Of a DNA stretch of 64,000 bases, positions 1-9,440 are shown one piece after another. Every line of letters begins with the position of its first letter. Positions within the stretch are counted from its first letter, which is position 1. The position numbers and the translations under genes were made by a program. The stretch comes from Rhizobium sp. CCGE531. GTDB taxonomy: Bacteria > Pseudomonadota > Alphaproteobacteria > Rhizobiales > Rhizobiaceae. The notes beneath the pieces are model-generated. The model worked only from the letters and a program-made list of their open reading frames with translations, did no database searches and had not been told where the DNA came from. The stretch covers positions 682,001 to 746,000 of the forward strand of contig NZ_CP032686.1 of NCBI RefSeq assembly GCF_003627795.1, given 5' to 3'.

Positions 1-1
1 T

Positions 2-2725
2 GACGGATTGGGGCGCAGAAGTGTTGGCGTCACGACCAATCCGGGCGAGTCCGAGACGATCATTGGTGCGTTGGCCTATTCCGAGCGGAACAAGATCCGC
101 AAGGCTGCGGTTCCCTATTTCCAGGGCGATACGGCACGGTTTATCGATAACGAATATGATGTGCTGGGGCGGCCGTCAAAAACGACGCAGCCTTTCGGTG
201 AAGATGGCGCCGATCAGGTCGTGACGACAAAGGATTATACGACCACCGGCACCGGTTCCGAAGTTGTGACCACGTCAGCAGCAGGGACTTCGGACGCCAA
301 TGCCGTAACTGTCGATTATGGTTATGCCAAGAATAAGCTGCTTCCGGTGGCTACCGCGTTCCAAGGGATCATAAGCCAGGCGACGTTCCAGTATAATCTG
401 ATCGGGCAACAAACCGGCAACACATCGCCTGTGACACAGGATGGCACCACACTCAGCTACAGCGTCGGTTATGATTCGCTCGGTCGCGTGATCACGCAGA
501 CGGACCCCACGCGGGGAACCACGACTAGTTCGTTTCTAACATCTGGCTTTCTCGGTGGGCAGACGCAGCCAAGCGGAAGCTTCACCTATTCCTATGATCT
601 GATTGGTCGCATGCAGACGACGGTCGATTCCGACGGCCATCAACGATCCTATACCTATGACGATCCGACGGTCGCCTTCGGCCAGAACCGTCTCACCAGC
701 GCGTCGTTGCAGGATAGCGCGAAGGTGACCGAAAGCCAGTACGATTATTCCTACACCGCGTATGGTAAGCAGGCCCAGATCAAGCTGCAGATGGCAGGCG
801 TTTCGAGCGCCTATGATACTGAACAGGCCTACGATCCGCTGGGACGGCTGACCCAGATTACCAATCCGGATAGCAGCGTGGTGAACCGCAGTTTTTCGGG
901 GACAAGACTTTCGGGAGTCAGCCTCGTGAACGGGGCCGGAGCGACTTTCTCCGATTACTCGGCGACGGGGGCCGCCGGCAGCGTGGCATATGGCAACGGT
1001 GTCACGACCAGCTATACCCGCAATATCGATAACTCGATCCGTTCGTTGACCGTCACTGATGCGAGCAAGACCATCTTGCTGGGGCGCAGTTTCGACTGGA
1101 ACAAGCTGGGTCAGTTGCGGACGCTCGATGATACAACCGGCAGCCAGCCGAAAACCCTGCTCTCCTATCACTATGACGGGCTTCGCTTGACTGGCGTCAC
1201 TGATGCCGCGACCAGCAACAAGGCGAACTTGTCCTATGACGATGCCGGCAACATGACCGGATATGAAGGGAATTCGTACACCTATTCAGGCAGCAAGGCG
1301 CTTTCCGCGGCGGGCACGAACGGCTTTGCCGCGGCCTATGACACGATGGGGAATATGACCACACTGACCCCTTCGAGGCAGTCGGCTATGAGCATGGCGT
1401 TCGATATGCGTGGCCAGATGACGAGCGCTTTAAAAGCTGGCGATAAGGCGGGAGCCACCTATAGCTATGACTATGCCGGACGGCACATCGCATCGACCCT
1501 TCCAGACGGTCCGCAGAAGATCTACGTATCGCCATGGTATACCGATGTCATCGCAAGTGGGACGTCATCACCGGTCAAAACCCTCTCTGTTAAGAATACG
1601 GCTTTTGCCCAATGGGGGAGCAGCTCGGACCAAGACGGACAGGTATATCTGCATACAGACGATCAGCGCAGTACGCTTTTGACGTCCGATGCGTCGGGCA
1701 AGCCGGTATCCAGCTTCGTCTACTCGCCGCTGGGAGAGGTTACCGCTTCCGGCGGGACGAATTCGCCCAACTACCTCTATACTGGCAAGGAACTGGATTC
1801 CTACACGGGCTTCTACTGGATGGGAAGTCGCAGCTTCCATCCGGTTTACGGGCGCTTCAACCGAGCCGACGACAGATTGGCCGGGTCGCCCTTACGGCAG
1901 GATGCGCTGAACGATAATGCCTACGTGTTCAACAGCCCCGCGAGCTACTTCGACCCCAGTGGGCACGTCCCGATTGGTGTGGCTGGAGGCGCGTGCTGGG
2001 TGGTGACGGGCGTGACCGCCGTTGCGACCGGAATAACCGCCGTGACCGGTTCTGGCACAGCAACCAGCGTTCTCGGAATTGGCGGGGGCGCTATCGGGAC
2101 TGCCTGCGGAGCTATCAACATATGGGAAGCCTATGCGAATGCGAGGGCGGTTCCACCCCCCGGTGGTGGTGGCCCGGGTGCGCCTGGTCCTGGTGGACCT
2201 GGTCCGGGTGGGCCTGGCCCCGGCGATGGAAACGGTGGTCCCGGTGGTGGAAACGGCGGTCCAGGTTCGGATTCAGACTCAGATTCTGATGTTGAAAGTA
2301 ACGTTGCGGACCGGGGTTCCGACGCCGGCTCTCGCTCTGAGGTCGATGCCGATATCAGCAGCAGGAGTTCCAATGTTAGTTCAGGTTCGGATCTGGAGAG
2401 CTTGGAGTCCGTCAATGCGGTTGATAACTCCATCGGAGGCTCCAACGCCAGCAGCGTTGCTCCGATAGATGCAGTGGAGGCCCAGGCGACGACGACCGAA
2501 AGCCTGGTGGCGGAGAATGGCATCCTTACCGCTGAGACGACGACATCAGGCGGGATCGCAACCGAGACGTCAACGGCTCTAACTGCGGGGGCAGTTGGTG
2601 CCGAGGCGGCTACGGGTACCACGGCCGCAGCCGTAACCGCCGATGTAACGGCAACCACCTCGGTAACCGCCGGTGCCGATCTGGCGGCTGAGTTGTTGCC
2701 AGTGCTGGTAGTACTCGCCCTTTAG
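2..2725 (+). CDS. Rhs/YD-repeat protein, 3' part (5' end outside window)
   Basis: The frame is open to the left edge, beginning mid-repeat with a GLGR segment, so the real start lies upstream. About 907 residues are visible. YD-type repeats (YDSLGR, YDLIGR, YDPLGR, YDGLR) run from the start to about residue 540. An Rhs-associated core follows near residues 590-660: LYTGKELDSYTGFYWMGSRS, then GRFNRADD, then YFDPSG. Known Rhs and TcC proteins use this core to close a shell around a variable C-terminal cargo. Here the cargo region is unusual: a Gly/Ala/Val-rich hydrophobic stretch (about 660-705), a Pro-Gly tract, Ser-Asp repeats, then a Thr/Ala/Val-rich tail ending in hydrophobic residues. I see no recognisable toxin domain. 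The gene is followed after 12 bases by the PKS gene on the same strand, suggesting cotranscription. Family assignment is firm; secretion route and target are unknown. Confidence 0.88.
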   Translation, partial: DGLGRRSVGVTTNPGESETIIGALAYSERNKIRKAAVPYFQGDTARFIDNEYDVLGRPSKTTQPFGEDGADQVVTTKDYTTTGTGSEVVTTSAAGTSDANAVTVDYGYAKNKLLPVATAFQGIISQATFQYNLIGQQTGNTSPVTQDGTTLSYSVGYDSLGRVITQTDPTRGTTTSSFLTSGFLGGQTQPSGSFTYSYDLIGRMQTTVDSDGHQRSYTYDDPTVAFGQNRLTSASLQDSAKVTESQYDYSYTAYGKQAQIKLQMAGVSSAYDTEQAYDPLGRLTQITNPDSSVVNRSFSGTRLSGVSLVNGAGATFSDYSATGAAGSVAYGNGVTTSYTRNIDNSIRSLTVTDASKTILLGRSFDWNKLGQLRTLDDTTGSQPKTLLSYHYDGLRLTGVTDAATSNKANLSYDDAGNMTGYEGNSYTYSGSKALSAAGTNGFAAAYDTMGNMTTLTPSRQSAMSMAFDMRGQMTSALKAGDKAGATYSYDYAGRHIASTLPDGPQKIYVSPWYTDVIASGTSSPVKTLSVKNTAFAQWGSSSDQDGQVYLHTDDQRSTLLTSDASGKPVSSFVYSPLGEVTASGGTNSPNYLYTGKELDSYTGFYWMGSRSFHPVYGRFNRADDRLAGSPLRQDALNDNAYVFNSPASYFDPSGHVPIGVAGGACWVVTGVTAVATGITAVTGSGTATSVLGIGGGAIGTACGAINIWEAYANARAVPPPGGGGPGAPGPGGPGPGGPGPGDGNGGPGGGNGGPGSDSDSDSDVESNVADRGSDAGSRSEVDADISSRSSNVSSGSDLESLESVNAVDNSIGGSNASSVAPIDAVEAQATTTESLVAENGILTAETTTSGGIATETSTALTAGAVGAEAATGTTAAAVTADVTATTSVTAGADLAAELLPVLVVLAL
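2151..2298 (+). repeat. Pro-Gly and Ser-Asp coding repeats in the Rhs C-terminus
   Basis: Within the Rhs gene the DNA is a run of GGTCC/GGTGG-like units encoding PPPGGGG and PGPGGPGPGG, then GDGNGGPGGG, followed by four or more Ser-Asp dipeptides. It is low-complexity coding sequence, probably a flexible linker; slippage could change its length between strains. Confidence 0.75.
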
Positions 2726-2737
2726 ACAGGTCCAATT

Positions 2738-5700
2738 ATGACGCAGATCGCCATTCTCGCGATGGCCGGGCGCTTTCCGGGCCAGGCTCATGACCCGGCG
2801 GCACTCTGGTTGGCGCTGGAGCAGGGGCGCGATCTCATTCAACCTGTCCCCGCCAGTCGCTGGCGAGCCGAGCGCTACCACCATGCCGGCGCGGCAGGTG
2901 GGCTGACGCATGTATCATCCTGGGGAGGTTTCCTGGAGGAAATTGATCTGTTCGATCCGGTTGCCTTCGGGATTTCTCCCCGTGAAGCCCAGACGATGGA
3001 TCCCGGCCAGCGGCTTTTGCTTGAGGCGGCTCAGCGCTGCTGGGAAGGAGCAGGGTTTCGGCCTTCGCATTGGGCGGGACGTCCTGTCGGCGTCTTTGTC
3101 GGAGCCTTCACCCCGGACTACCTGTTGCTGCAGATAGGGGATCGGGAAGGCACTGTTTCAACCGTCCACAGTGCGACCGGTGTTACCCAGACGCTTCTAT
3201 CCAATCGGCTTTCCTATTGCTGGCGGCTCACCGGCCCAAGCATGACCGTTGATACTGCCTGTTCATCGTCGCTGGTTGCCGTCCACCTGGCGGTCAACAG
3301 TCTTGCGCTTGGCGAGAGCGAGTTGGCCTTTGCCGGCGGCGTGCAGCTTCAGCTTTCGCCCTATTACACTGCATGGGAAAGCCGGGGTGGGTTTCTGTCC
3401 CCGGACGGTCGCTGCCGGGCTTTTGATCATAGGGCCAACGGCTACGTTCGCTCCGAAGCGGTTGGTCTAACTCTGCTGGCACCCCTGGAAAGAGCCCTTG
3501 CGGAAGGATGGCCAGTGCTTGCTGTCATCGGGGCTGCAGCGGTAAACCAGAATGGCGGGTCGGTTGGCGTCACGTTCCCCAGTGCCGATGCGCAGGCTGC
3601 CCTGATTACCGCCAACCTGGATCGATCGGGTCTTTCTCCCGATGCCATAGGCTTTGCCGAAGCTCACGGGACAGGAACCAAGGCGGGAGATCGAGCCGAG
3701 CTTCTTGCCCTCGGTAAGACCTTGGGACATCCACGTCGCAACGGACCGCTACTGGTCGGCTCGGTCAAAACCAACATGGGTCATGCCGAGGCGGCCGCAG
3801 GGATCTCCGGGCTGATAAAGTCGGTTCTCAGTATGCGGCGGGGAGTGGTGCCGCGTCATCTACACTGGGAGCGCGGCCCTGAAGATCTCTCCCTCGACGA
3901 TCTTGGTCTGCGATTGCCGCTTGAGGCTACCGATTGGCCGGATGGTCAGCCCTACGCCAGTGTCAGCGCGTTCGGGTTTGGCGGCACAAATGCGCATGTC
4001 GTTATTGGCCCGGCGCCGCAGCGAAGGGATGTCACGCCTGCTCGCTCCCGGCCGGTCCGAGGCGAGATGTTGCCGCTCGTTGCGCTTCTATCAGGGCCGA
4101 CAGCGGATCATCTTCCACTGCAGGCTGGCGCCTTCGCTGATTTTCTCGAAACGCAGCCGGCATCATTCGACGTCGCTTCCGCATGCGCGGCCATGGTCTA
4201 TCAACGTGACTGGGGAAGTCACGGTCTCGCCATTGTCGCTGAAACTCGTGATGCGCTGATTGTGCGGCTACGCGATTATTGCCGCCGTCCTGAGGCCCGG
4301 GCGTGGATTCAAGGGGCGAAGGATGTCTCAAAAACAGGCGGGATGGCCTGGGTCTTTTCCGGAATGGGGCCGCAATGGCGTGACATGGGGGATAAGCTCG
4401 CTGCTGCTTTTCCGGTGTTTGCGGAGACCTTGAGGGAGTGCGACGGTCTTTATAAGCGGATGGCCGGGCGATCGCTTCTTGGCGAGATCGCAGCGCTCCC
4501 AAAGGAGCCCGAAGTGTTGCCGGCTCGTCTGGCGCAGCCCATCAATCTGTTCTTTCAGATCGCTCTTGCCCGCTTGCTGATGTCTTTTGGGCTACATCCC
4601 GACCGGGGAGTTTGTGGGCACAGCGTTGGCGAAATCGCCGCTTTCCACATAGCCGGAGCGATTGATCTGGAGACCGCCATCACGCTGATCTTCCATCGCG
4701 CCCGTTTGCTTGGAAAACTCTCCGGTTACGGCGGCATGGCGGCTGTCAGTGCCGGGGAGGAGGTGGTTGCTCCACTCGCACAAGCTTGGGGCGTGTGTCT
4801 CGCTGCGATCAACAGTGCTTCCGCGGTTACGGTATCGGGCGATGGTCGGGAGATTGCCGCGCTGCTTGAGGACCTCCGGCAAAAAGGCATCCATGCGCGG
4901 ATGCTTGATGTCGATGTGCCTTATCACAGCGCTTTGACGGAACAGCTGGAGGCGGAGTTTCGCGCTGCCATCAAAGATCTTCGTTTCAGCGCCGCGCGCC
5001 TGCCTCTCCATTCTACGGTAACCGGGGGATTGCTCGACGAGGTGGAGGCGCTTGAGTTCGGTGAATACTGGTGGCGCAACATGCGCGAAAAGGTGGCCTT
5101 TCTCCCGGCTTTCCGCGAATTGGTGTCAGAGGGTACATGTGCCGTGCTGGAAATCAGCGCCCATCCGGTTCTCTCCGCCTATATGCAGGAGACCCTGGAA
5201 TCATCAAACGTCAGCTTGATCCGCACGTTGCGCCGCCACTATTCCGAGGTATTGGCATTTGCGGAATGCTTGGGTCGGGTTCAGGTCAGTGGTACCGCGC
5301 AGCCGGACTGGTCGGCCTTGTTTGGTAGCCCAGCCGCGCCGGGCTCCATGCCGGTACCTCTTCCAGGATTCCAATGGAATAAAGCCCGCTATTGGGCGGA
5401 AAGCAACGAAAAGCAGCGGCTACGGCTTGCGACACCAACTTCCACCTTCCTCGGATATGCGCGGTCGGAAACTCCCGATGTCTGGGATGTCGATGACGTC
5501 GATCTCGCGCCTTTTGCGCTTACAGATCACATTGTTCTAGGGCAACCACGGATGCCGATGGCTGCGTTCATCGAGATGATGCATGCAGCGTTGCGACAAT
5601 CCATGCCTGAGGGAACTGTCAATCTGTCACGGTTGCGTCTGTATCAGGGCGTCGTTCTCTCGGACGAGGCCGGTGTCAGGCTGACGACCCGGCTGGATAA

Positions 5701-8044
5701 AAAGAGCGGAATGGTGAGTATCTGGCGCGGAGAGGGCACTCTGGTGGCCGAGGCGCATTGCATCATGGCGCGTCCGCGCATCGTCTTTAACGCTGATCAA
5801 GGTGAGGAGCGGTCGCCTCAACTTGACGGGAGCCGAGACTGGGCGAGGCAGAGCGCAAATGAATTTTACGGGAACCTGGCGGCTCTCGGGTTTGACTATG
5901 GTCCGGCCTTCCGTGGCTTGCGTTGGGTCAGAACCGGACCGGCAGAAGCTGTCGGATTGATCGATGGAGAAGCCGTTGCCGGGTGTTTCATTTCTCCTGC
6001 GGTTCTGGATGCCGGATTGCAGGTCATGCTGGCTCTGGAGTTTGCTCACCGACACACCGACGGACTGCAGGAAGGGCGCGAACGCCTTCCGGTTTCGATC
6101 GCCGATATTACCCTCAATCGGGCGGTCAGTAACGCCGATTTTCCCTTGACCGCCAGAGCCATCCTTGTCCGACGTAACGATCGTGAATCTGTTGCCGATC
6201 TCGAGCTTCGTGCAGCCGATGGTGCGCTTATTGCCCGATTGCGCGCCGTTACCGCTCAGGTCGTACCAATGCCGTCCGCTCTTCGTGGCGGACGGCAACC
6301 GAAGGATCTCGTGGTCTCTCTCGAATGGAAGCCGGTGGACGAGCGATCCCTGCCTTTGCCGGTCAGAAAACCAAGGCGGTGGTTGATTTGGAGAGATCGC
6401 GGCGGCTTGGCTGCGGCGTTCGGCGCGTATTTGACCCGATGCGGAGAGAATGTTCTTTTGGCGGATGCAGCGGTGCTTAGTGTCGATGCGCTGCGGCGGT
6501 TTCCGGTTACCGACAATGCTGAGCCATTGACAATTCTAGATTTCCAGCCGCTCGACTGGCAAACCCTCGGGCCGATCGAACAAATTCAAGAGCTGGCGCT
6601 GTTCGGGCGGCATTGTGCTGAGCAGACAGATATCGCTGACGGTGCATCCGAGTTTTGGCTGATCACGCGCGACGCCTGGCGCCTGGCGGCTCCCGATCCT
6701 ATCCAATCCGCATTATGGGGGCTCGGTCGGACCCTGATCGATTCCGAGGGCGACGGCAACTGGCGGGGACTTGTCGATCTTGAGGACACTGATATTGGCG
6801 GCTGGCCTCAAGCGCTTTTCAATCTTGTGAACAGTCAGCCGGCACAGAGCCAGTTCCTGCGCCGAGACGGGCTTTGGTGGGTGCCTGATCTCGTTCGTGC
6901 ATCCGCGGCAGAAGCCGGCGGTCCGGTCTGGCTACGGCCCGATGCGAGTTATATCGTAACAGGCGCGTTCGGTGCATTGGGTCGAGTGAGTGCCGAATAT
7001 CTGGTTGATTGTGGCGCTCGGTTTCTCGCGCTGTTCGGGCAGTCAGAATTGCCGCCGCGCTCCGCGTGGGAGAACGAGACCGATCCGGCTCTACGTGACC
7101 GGATCGATTGGCTGAAGAAGCTCGAAGGTCGAGGCGTCAAAGTGCTGCCGTTGGCATTTGACCTTGCGGATTTCGGAGCCTGTGGGGCCGCTTTGAAAAC
7201 CCTGAAGGAGTCTGGGTTTCCCGCCGCTCGCGGTATCGTTCACTCCGCCGGTGCGATTTCCGATCGTCCGCTTCGAGAAACCCGTCGACGCGATTTCGAT
7301 CATGTCTTTGGTGTGAAGGTTCTTGGCCTGTTGAATTTGATCGATGCTCTTGATGCCGTTTATTCCGACGATGCCCAGCTTGATCTGTGTTTGGTACATT
7401 CCTCGGTCTCAGGACTGTTTCCCGCCTATGGTCAGTCAGCCTATGCGGCTGCCAACTGCTATCTGGACGCATTTGTCCGCCAGCTTGAGATGCGGGGCGT
7501 TCCCGCTCTCAGCATTGGTTGGGGGCCGTGGTCGATCGGCATGGCGGCAAGCGATCGTCTTGCGCAGTTCTTCGGCCTTCATGGTTTGTTGCCTATTACA
7601 CCCGAGGAGGGAAGACAGCTTTTGGCTGACCTCGCCAGCCGGCCACGGAACATGCTGTATTGCGCCGGCGTCGACTGGGCAAAATTCGCGCAAAGCCACC
7701 GGAGGCAAGTCTGGATGTTCCAGACATTGCTTCCTGAGGACAGGCGACAGCCATGGTTGGCTAAAGTGGTTTCTTCGGGAAAACGAGCGGTCCTCAGCAA
7801 GGAACAGCGATATCGGCTCGCCCTTGAGGATATTGCCGACTGTGCAGCGCAGATTTCCGGCCTGCCTGCTTCCGCTTTCACCGACCAAGACGTGTTGGCC
7901 CGCAAGGGCATCGATTCGCTTATGGCCGTCGAACTGCAAATTCTGCTTGCGGAGCGTTGGGGACGGGAATTTCCCTTAAGTGACATTCTGGGGCGCTCCA
8001 ACCTAGGCAGGCTTGCCGACCAGATGGCGGCCAATACCGCCTGA
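2738..8044 (+). CDS. type I polyketide synthase, single module KS-AT-DH-KR-ACP
   Basis: 1768 residues. Ketosynthase: residues about 1-430, with Cys175 in DTACSSS, His310 in EAHGTGT and His349 in NMGHAEA. Acyltransferase: about 535-840, Ser629 in GHSVGE, VPYHS near the active-site His. Dehydratase: about 900-1180, His931 in a HxxxGxxxxP motif (DHIVLGQPRMP) and Asp1091 in DAGLQ. Ketoreductase: NADPH loop TGAFGALG from about 1408 and Tyr1569 in a SAYAAAN motif. ACP: Ser1727 in GIDSLMAVEL, the phosphopantetheine site. All catalytic residues I looked for are present. There is no enoylreductase or thioesterase domain, so it should make a partly reduced, possibly unsaturated chain and needs an external release step. 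It starts 12 bases after the Rhs gene and precedes the aegerolysin gene by 119 bases. No phosphopantetheinyl transferase or tailoring gene is visible here. Whether it is iterative cannot be told from sequence. Confidence 0.93.
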   Translation: MTQIAILAMAGRFPGQAHDPAALWLALEQGRDLIQPVPASRWRAERYHHAGAAGGLTHVSSWGGFLEEIDLFDPVAFGISPREAQTMDPGQRLLLEAAQRCWEGAGFRPSHWAGRPVGVFVGAFTPDYLLLQIGDREGTVSTVHSATGVTQTLLSNRLSYCWRLTGPSMTVDTACSSSLVAVHLAVNSLALGESELAFAGGVQLQLSPYYTAWESRGGFLSPDGRCRAFDHRANGYVRSEAVGLTLLAPLERALAEGWPVLAVIGAAAVNQNGGSVGVTFPSADAQAALITANLDRSGLSPDAIGFAEAHGTGTKAGDRAELLALGKTLGHPRRNGPLLVGSVKTNMGHAEAAAGISGLIKSVLSMRRGVVPRHLHWERGPEDLSLDDLGLRLPLEATDWPDGQPYASVSAFGFGGTNAHVVIGPAPQRRDVTPARSRPVRGEMLPLVALLSGPTADHLPLQAGAFADFLETQPASFDVASACAAMVYQRDWGSHGLAIVAETRDALIVRLRDYCRRPEARAWIQGAKDVSKTGGMAWVFSGMGPQWRDMGDKLAAAFPVFAETLRECDGLYKRMAGRSLLGEIAALPKEPEVLPARLAQPINLFFQIALARLLMSFGLHPDRGVCGHSVGEIAAFHIAGAIDLETAITLIFHRARLLGKLSGYGGMAAVSAGEEVVAPLAQAWGVCLAAINSASAVTVSGDGREIAALLEDLRQKGIHARMLDVDVPYHSALTEQLEAEFRAAIKDLRFSAARLPLHSTVTGGLLDEVEALEFGEYWWRNMREKVAFLPAFRELVSEGTCAVLEISAHPVLSAYMQETLESSNVSLIRTLRRHYSEVLAFAECLGRVQVSGTAQPDWSALFGSPAAPGSMPVPLPGFQWNKARYWAESNEKQRLRLATPTSTFLGYARSETPDVWDVDDVDLAPFALTDHIVLGQPRMPMAAFIEMMHAALRQSMPEGTVNLSRLRLYQGVVLSDEAGVRLTTRLDKKSGMVSIWRGEGTLVAEAHCIMARPRIVFNADQGEERSPQLDGSRDWARQSANEFYGNLAALGFDYGPAFRGLRWVRTGPAEAVGLIDGEAVAGCFISPAVLDAGLQVMLALEFAHRHTDGLQEGRERLPVSIADITLNRAVSNADFPLTARAILVRRNDRESVADLELRAADGALIARLRAVTAQVVPMPSALRGGRQPKDLVVSLEWKPVDERSLPLPVRKPRRWLIWRDRGGLAAAFGAYLTRCGENVLLADAAVLSVDALRRFPVTDNAEPLTILDFQPLDWQTLGPIEQIQELALFGRHCAEQTDIADGASEFWLITRDAWRLAAPDPIQSALWGLGRTLIDSEGDGNWRGLVDLEDTDIGGWPQALFNLVNSQPAQSQFLRRDGLWWVPDLVRASAAEAGGPVWLRPDASYIVTGAFGALGRVSAEYLVDCGARFLALFGQSELPPRSAWENETDPALRDRIDWLKKLEGRGVKVLPLAFDLADFGACGAALKTLKESGFPAARGIVHSAGAISDRPLRETRRRDFDHVFGVKVLGLLNLIDALDAVYSDDAQLDLCLVHSSVSGLFPAYGQSAYAAANCYLDAFVRQLEMRGVPALSIGWGPWSIGMAASDRLAQFFGLHGLLPITPEEGRQLLADLASRPRNMLYCAGVDWAKFAQSHRRQVWMFQTLLPEDRRQPWLAKVVSSGKRAVLSKEQRYRLALEDIADCAAQISGLPASAFTDQDVLARKGIDSLMAVELQILLAERWGREFPLSDILGRSNLGRLADQMAANTA

Positions 8045-8163
8045 TCCCTTCTCGGAAGGCCGGGCGAAACGGAAGTTCCGCATACCGACGGAAAGGCGCC
8101 ACTCCGATCGGGGAAAGCCGGGTTCAGTCCTGCGGCGATTGATTCACAAACGAGGAGTCCATC

Positions 8164-9201
8164 ATGTCTGAGAATATGCAATGCACTATGAATGTTAACA
8201 ATACTTCTGGCGGAGTTTTGACCCTGAATTCCGACGGTCTTGACTGGGGAAAGTGGACCACCAATCCTCCCACTCAGATTACGAACAATCAGATTGCCAC
8301 CTTTTCTGCGGAAGGGGCGAAAGGTTCGGCCACGGGAACCCAAGGTTCGGTTGTCTACTATTTCAGTGACAATGTCACATATCTGACGATCAGTTTCGAT
8401 ATTCCCTATACCGGCGCGAATTCCGGCGGACTGAATATGGCCGGCACTGGGATGAGCAACTATAGTGCGCAAGAAACGGATGACACTTACAAAAATGTCG
8501 TTTCCTTTCCGAGTTCCGGCGATTCCGTCACGACCTATTTCGCAATCGGGTTGGCTTCCAGCAATGTGGTGGCTGCGAAGTTTGATTTTTCGGCTTCTGT
8601 GAAGCGTCGCCTCACCATGCCGAAAGCCCGCGGAGTGCCATCGGTTGATATCGCCACGGCGGCGCGGAATATCAGTTGCGGCGCAATTCCCGGCCCGGAA
8701 CTCGTCAAGATTTTCAATGGGAAGACCGAGGCTACAGCCCTTGACGTATTGAGCCTGGCGCCCGCGAACCTCGACAGGGCAGATGTCATCCGCTTCGCGG
8801 CTCTCTCGAAGATCGTGCCGACCCAAACAGCGTTTACAGCGGCGCTTGATTTTGCGAGCCATGTGGTGACCATCCTAAAGCCCGCTCCTGAGGCCTACGG
8901 CGTTGCGTTGGATCTCATTGAGGAACTGAAGAAGTATCCGGGCGACGGTTCGGATGCTTTGACCGAGCACGTCGATCAGCTTGAGAATATCAAGGTGCTT
9001 ATGCTGAGCAGCCGCACGGTCTCGACAAAAGCGACGCAGGTCGCGGCGATCGAGGCACTTCTCGCCTGCGTCTACATGGATACGGGTGCCGCGCTGGCAC
9101 AAGCGGCGTCCTGTGCGCAGCTGGCTGTTGCAGGGACGGCGAAGGAAAAAACAATCGTGCAGTGGCAGTTCGACTATCTCCTCAAAGCTCTGAAAGCCTG
9201 A
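8164..9201 (+). CDS. aegerolysin-domain protein (Cry34/Gpp34-like) with helical C-terminal domain
   Basis: 345 residues. Residues about 5-140 match the aegerolysin fold as seen in Cry34-type proteins: VNNTSG near the N-terminus, WGKWTTNPP, NNQIATFSAEG, then ATGTQGSVVYY, then ISFDIPYTGANSG. Aegerolysins bind membrane lipids and act with a larger pore-forming partner (MACPF proteins in fungi, the Cry35/Tpp partner in Bacillus thuringiensis). Residues about 150-345 are Ala/Leu-rich and predicted helical, with no family I can name. They roughly double the usual length of 130-150, so this is a fusion or a composite protein. No signal peptide is seen. A strong GAGGAG ribosome site stands 6 bases before the ATG. 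The gene follows Rhs and PKS genes on the same strand. Membrane binding is an inference from family; the pore-forming partner is not in this window. Confidence 0.82.
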   Translation: MSENMQCTMNVNNTSGGVLTLNSDGLDWGKWTTNPPTQITNNQIATFSAEGAKGSATGTQGSVVYYFSDNVTYLTISFDIPYTGANSGGLNMAGTGMSNYSAQETDDTYKNVVSFPSSGDSVTTYFAIGLASSNVVAAKFDFSASVKRRLTMPKARGVPSVDIATAARNISCGAIPGPELVKIFNGKTEATALDVLSLAPANLDRADVIRFAALSKIVPTQTAFTAALDFASHVVTILKPAPEAYGVALDLIEELKKYPGDGSDALTEHVDQLENIKVLMLSSRTVSTKATQVAAIEALLACVYMDTGAALAQAASCAQLAVAGTAKEKTIVQWQFDYLLKALKA

Positions 9202-9249
9202 TCTTTGAAGCTAGAAAATGACATGAACGTAATCAGCCGGCATACTAGC

Positions 9250-9440
9250 GACATGCCGGCTGACGCGGCCAGCTGCTGCTTAGCCGTCGGTGCCGCGTGG
9301 GTCGTCCTAGCCAACTCCTCGACCCAGCCGGCGACATGGATCGGCGTGTATTGGGATGGCGGATCTGCGCGGCGAAGAATTCCAGAAACCGCAGCCTGGC
9401 GCGATCGCCGCCGTGAACAATAGCGGCCGGCAGACTATCA
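9250..9440 (-). pseudogene. remnant of a tyrosine recombinase (integrase) N-terminal domain
   Basis: Reading the minus strand, one frame gives RLRFLEFFAAQIRHPNTRR, the typical core-binding start of XerC/D-like integrases. A second frame then resumes with HVAGWVEELA and AAPTAKQQLAA, the next conserved block of the same domain. The blocks are out of frame and too close together, so bases have been lost between them, and the catalytic domain (R-H-R-Y) is absent. It is a dead fragment that probably marks an old mobile-element boundary after the aegerolysin gene. The rest of 9441-10105 has only short frames with no recognisable protein. Confidence 0.6.

Noticed and set aside
7579..8862. A minus-strand frame of 427 codons across the PKS/aegerolysin joint
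   Set aside because: It is antisense to two well-supported genes and has shadow-like composition.
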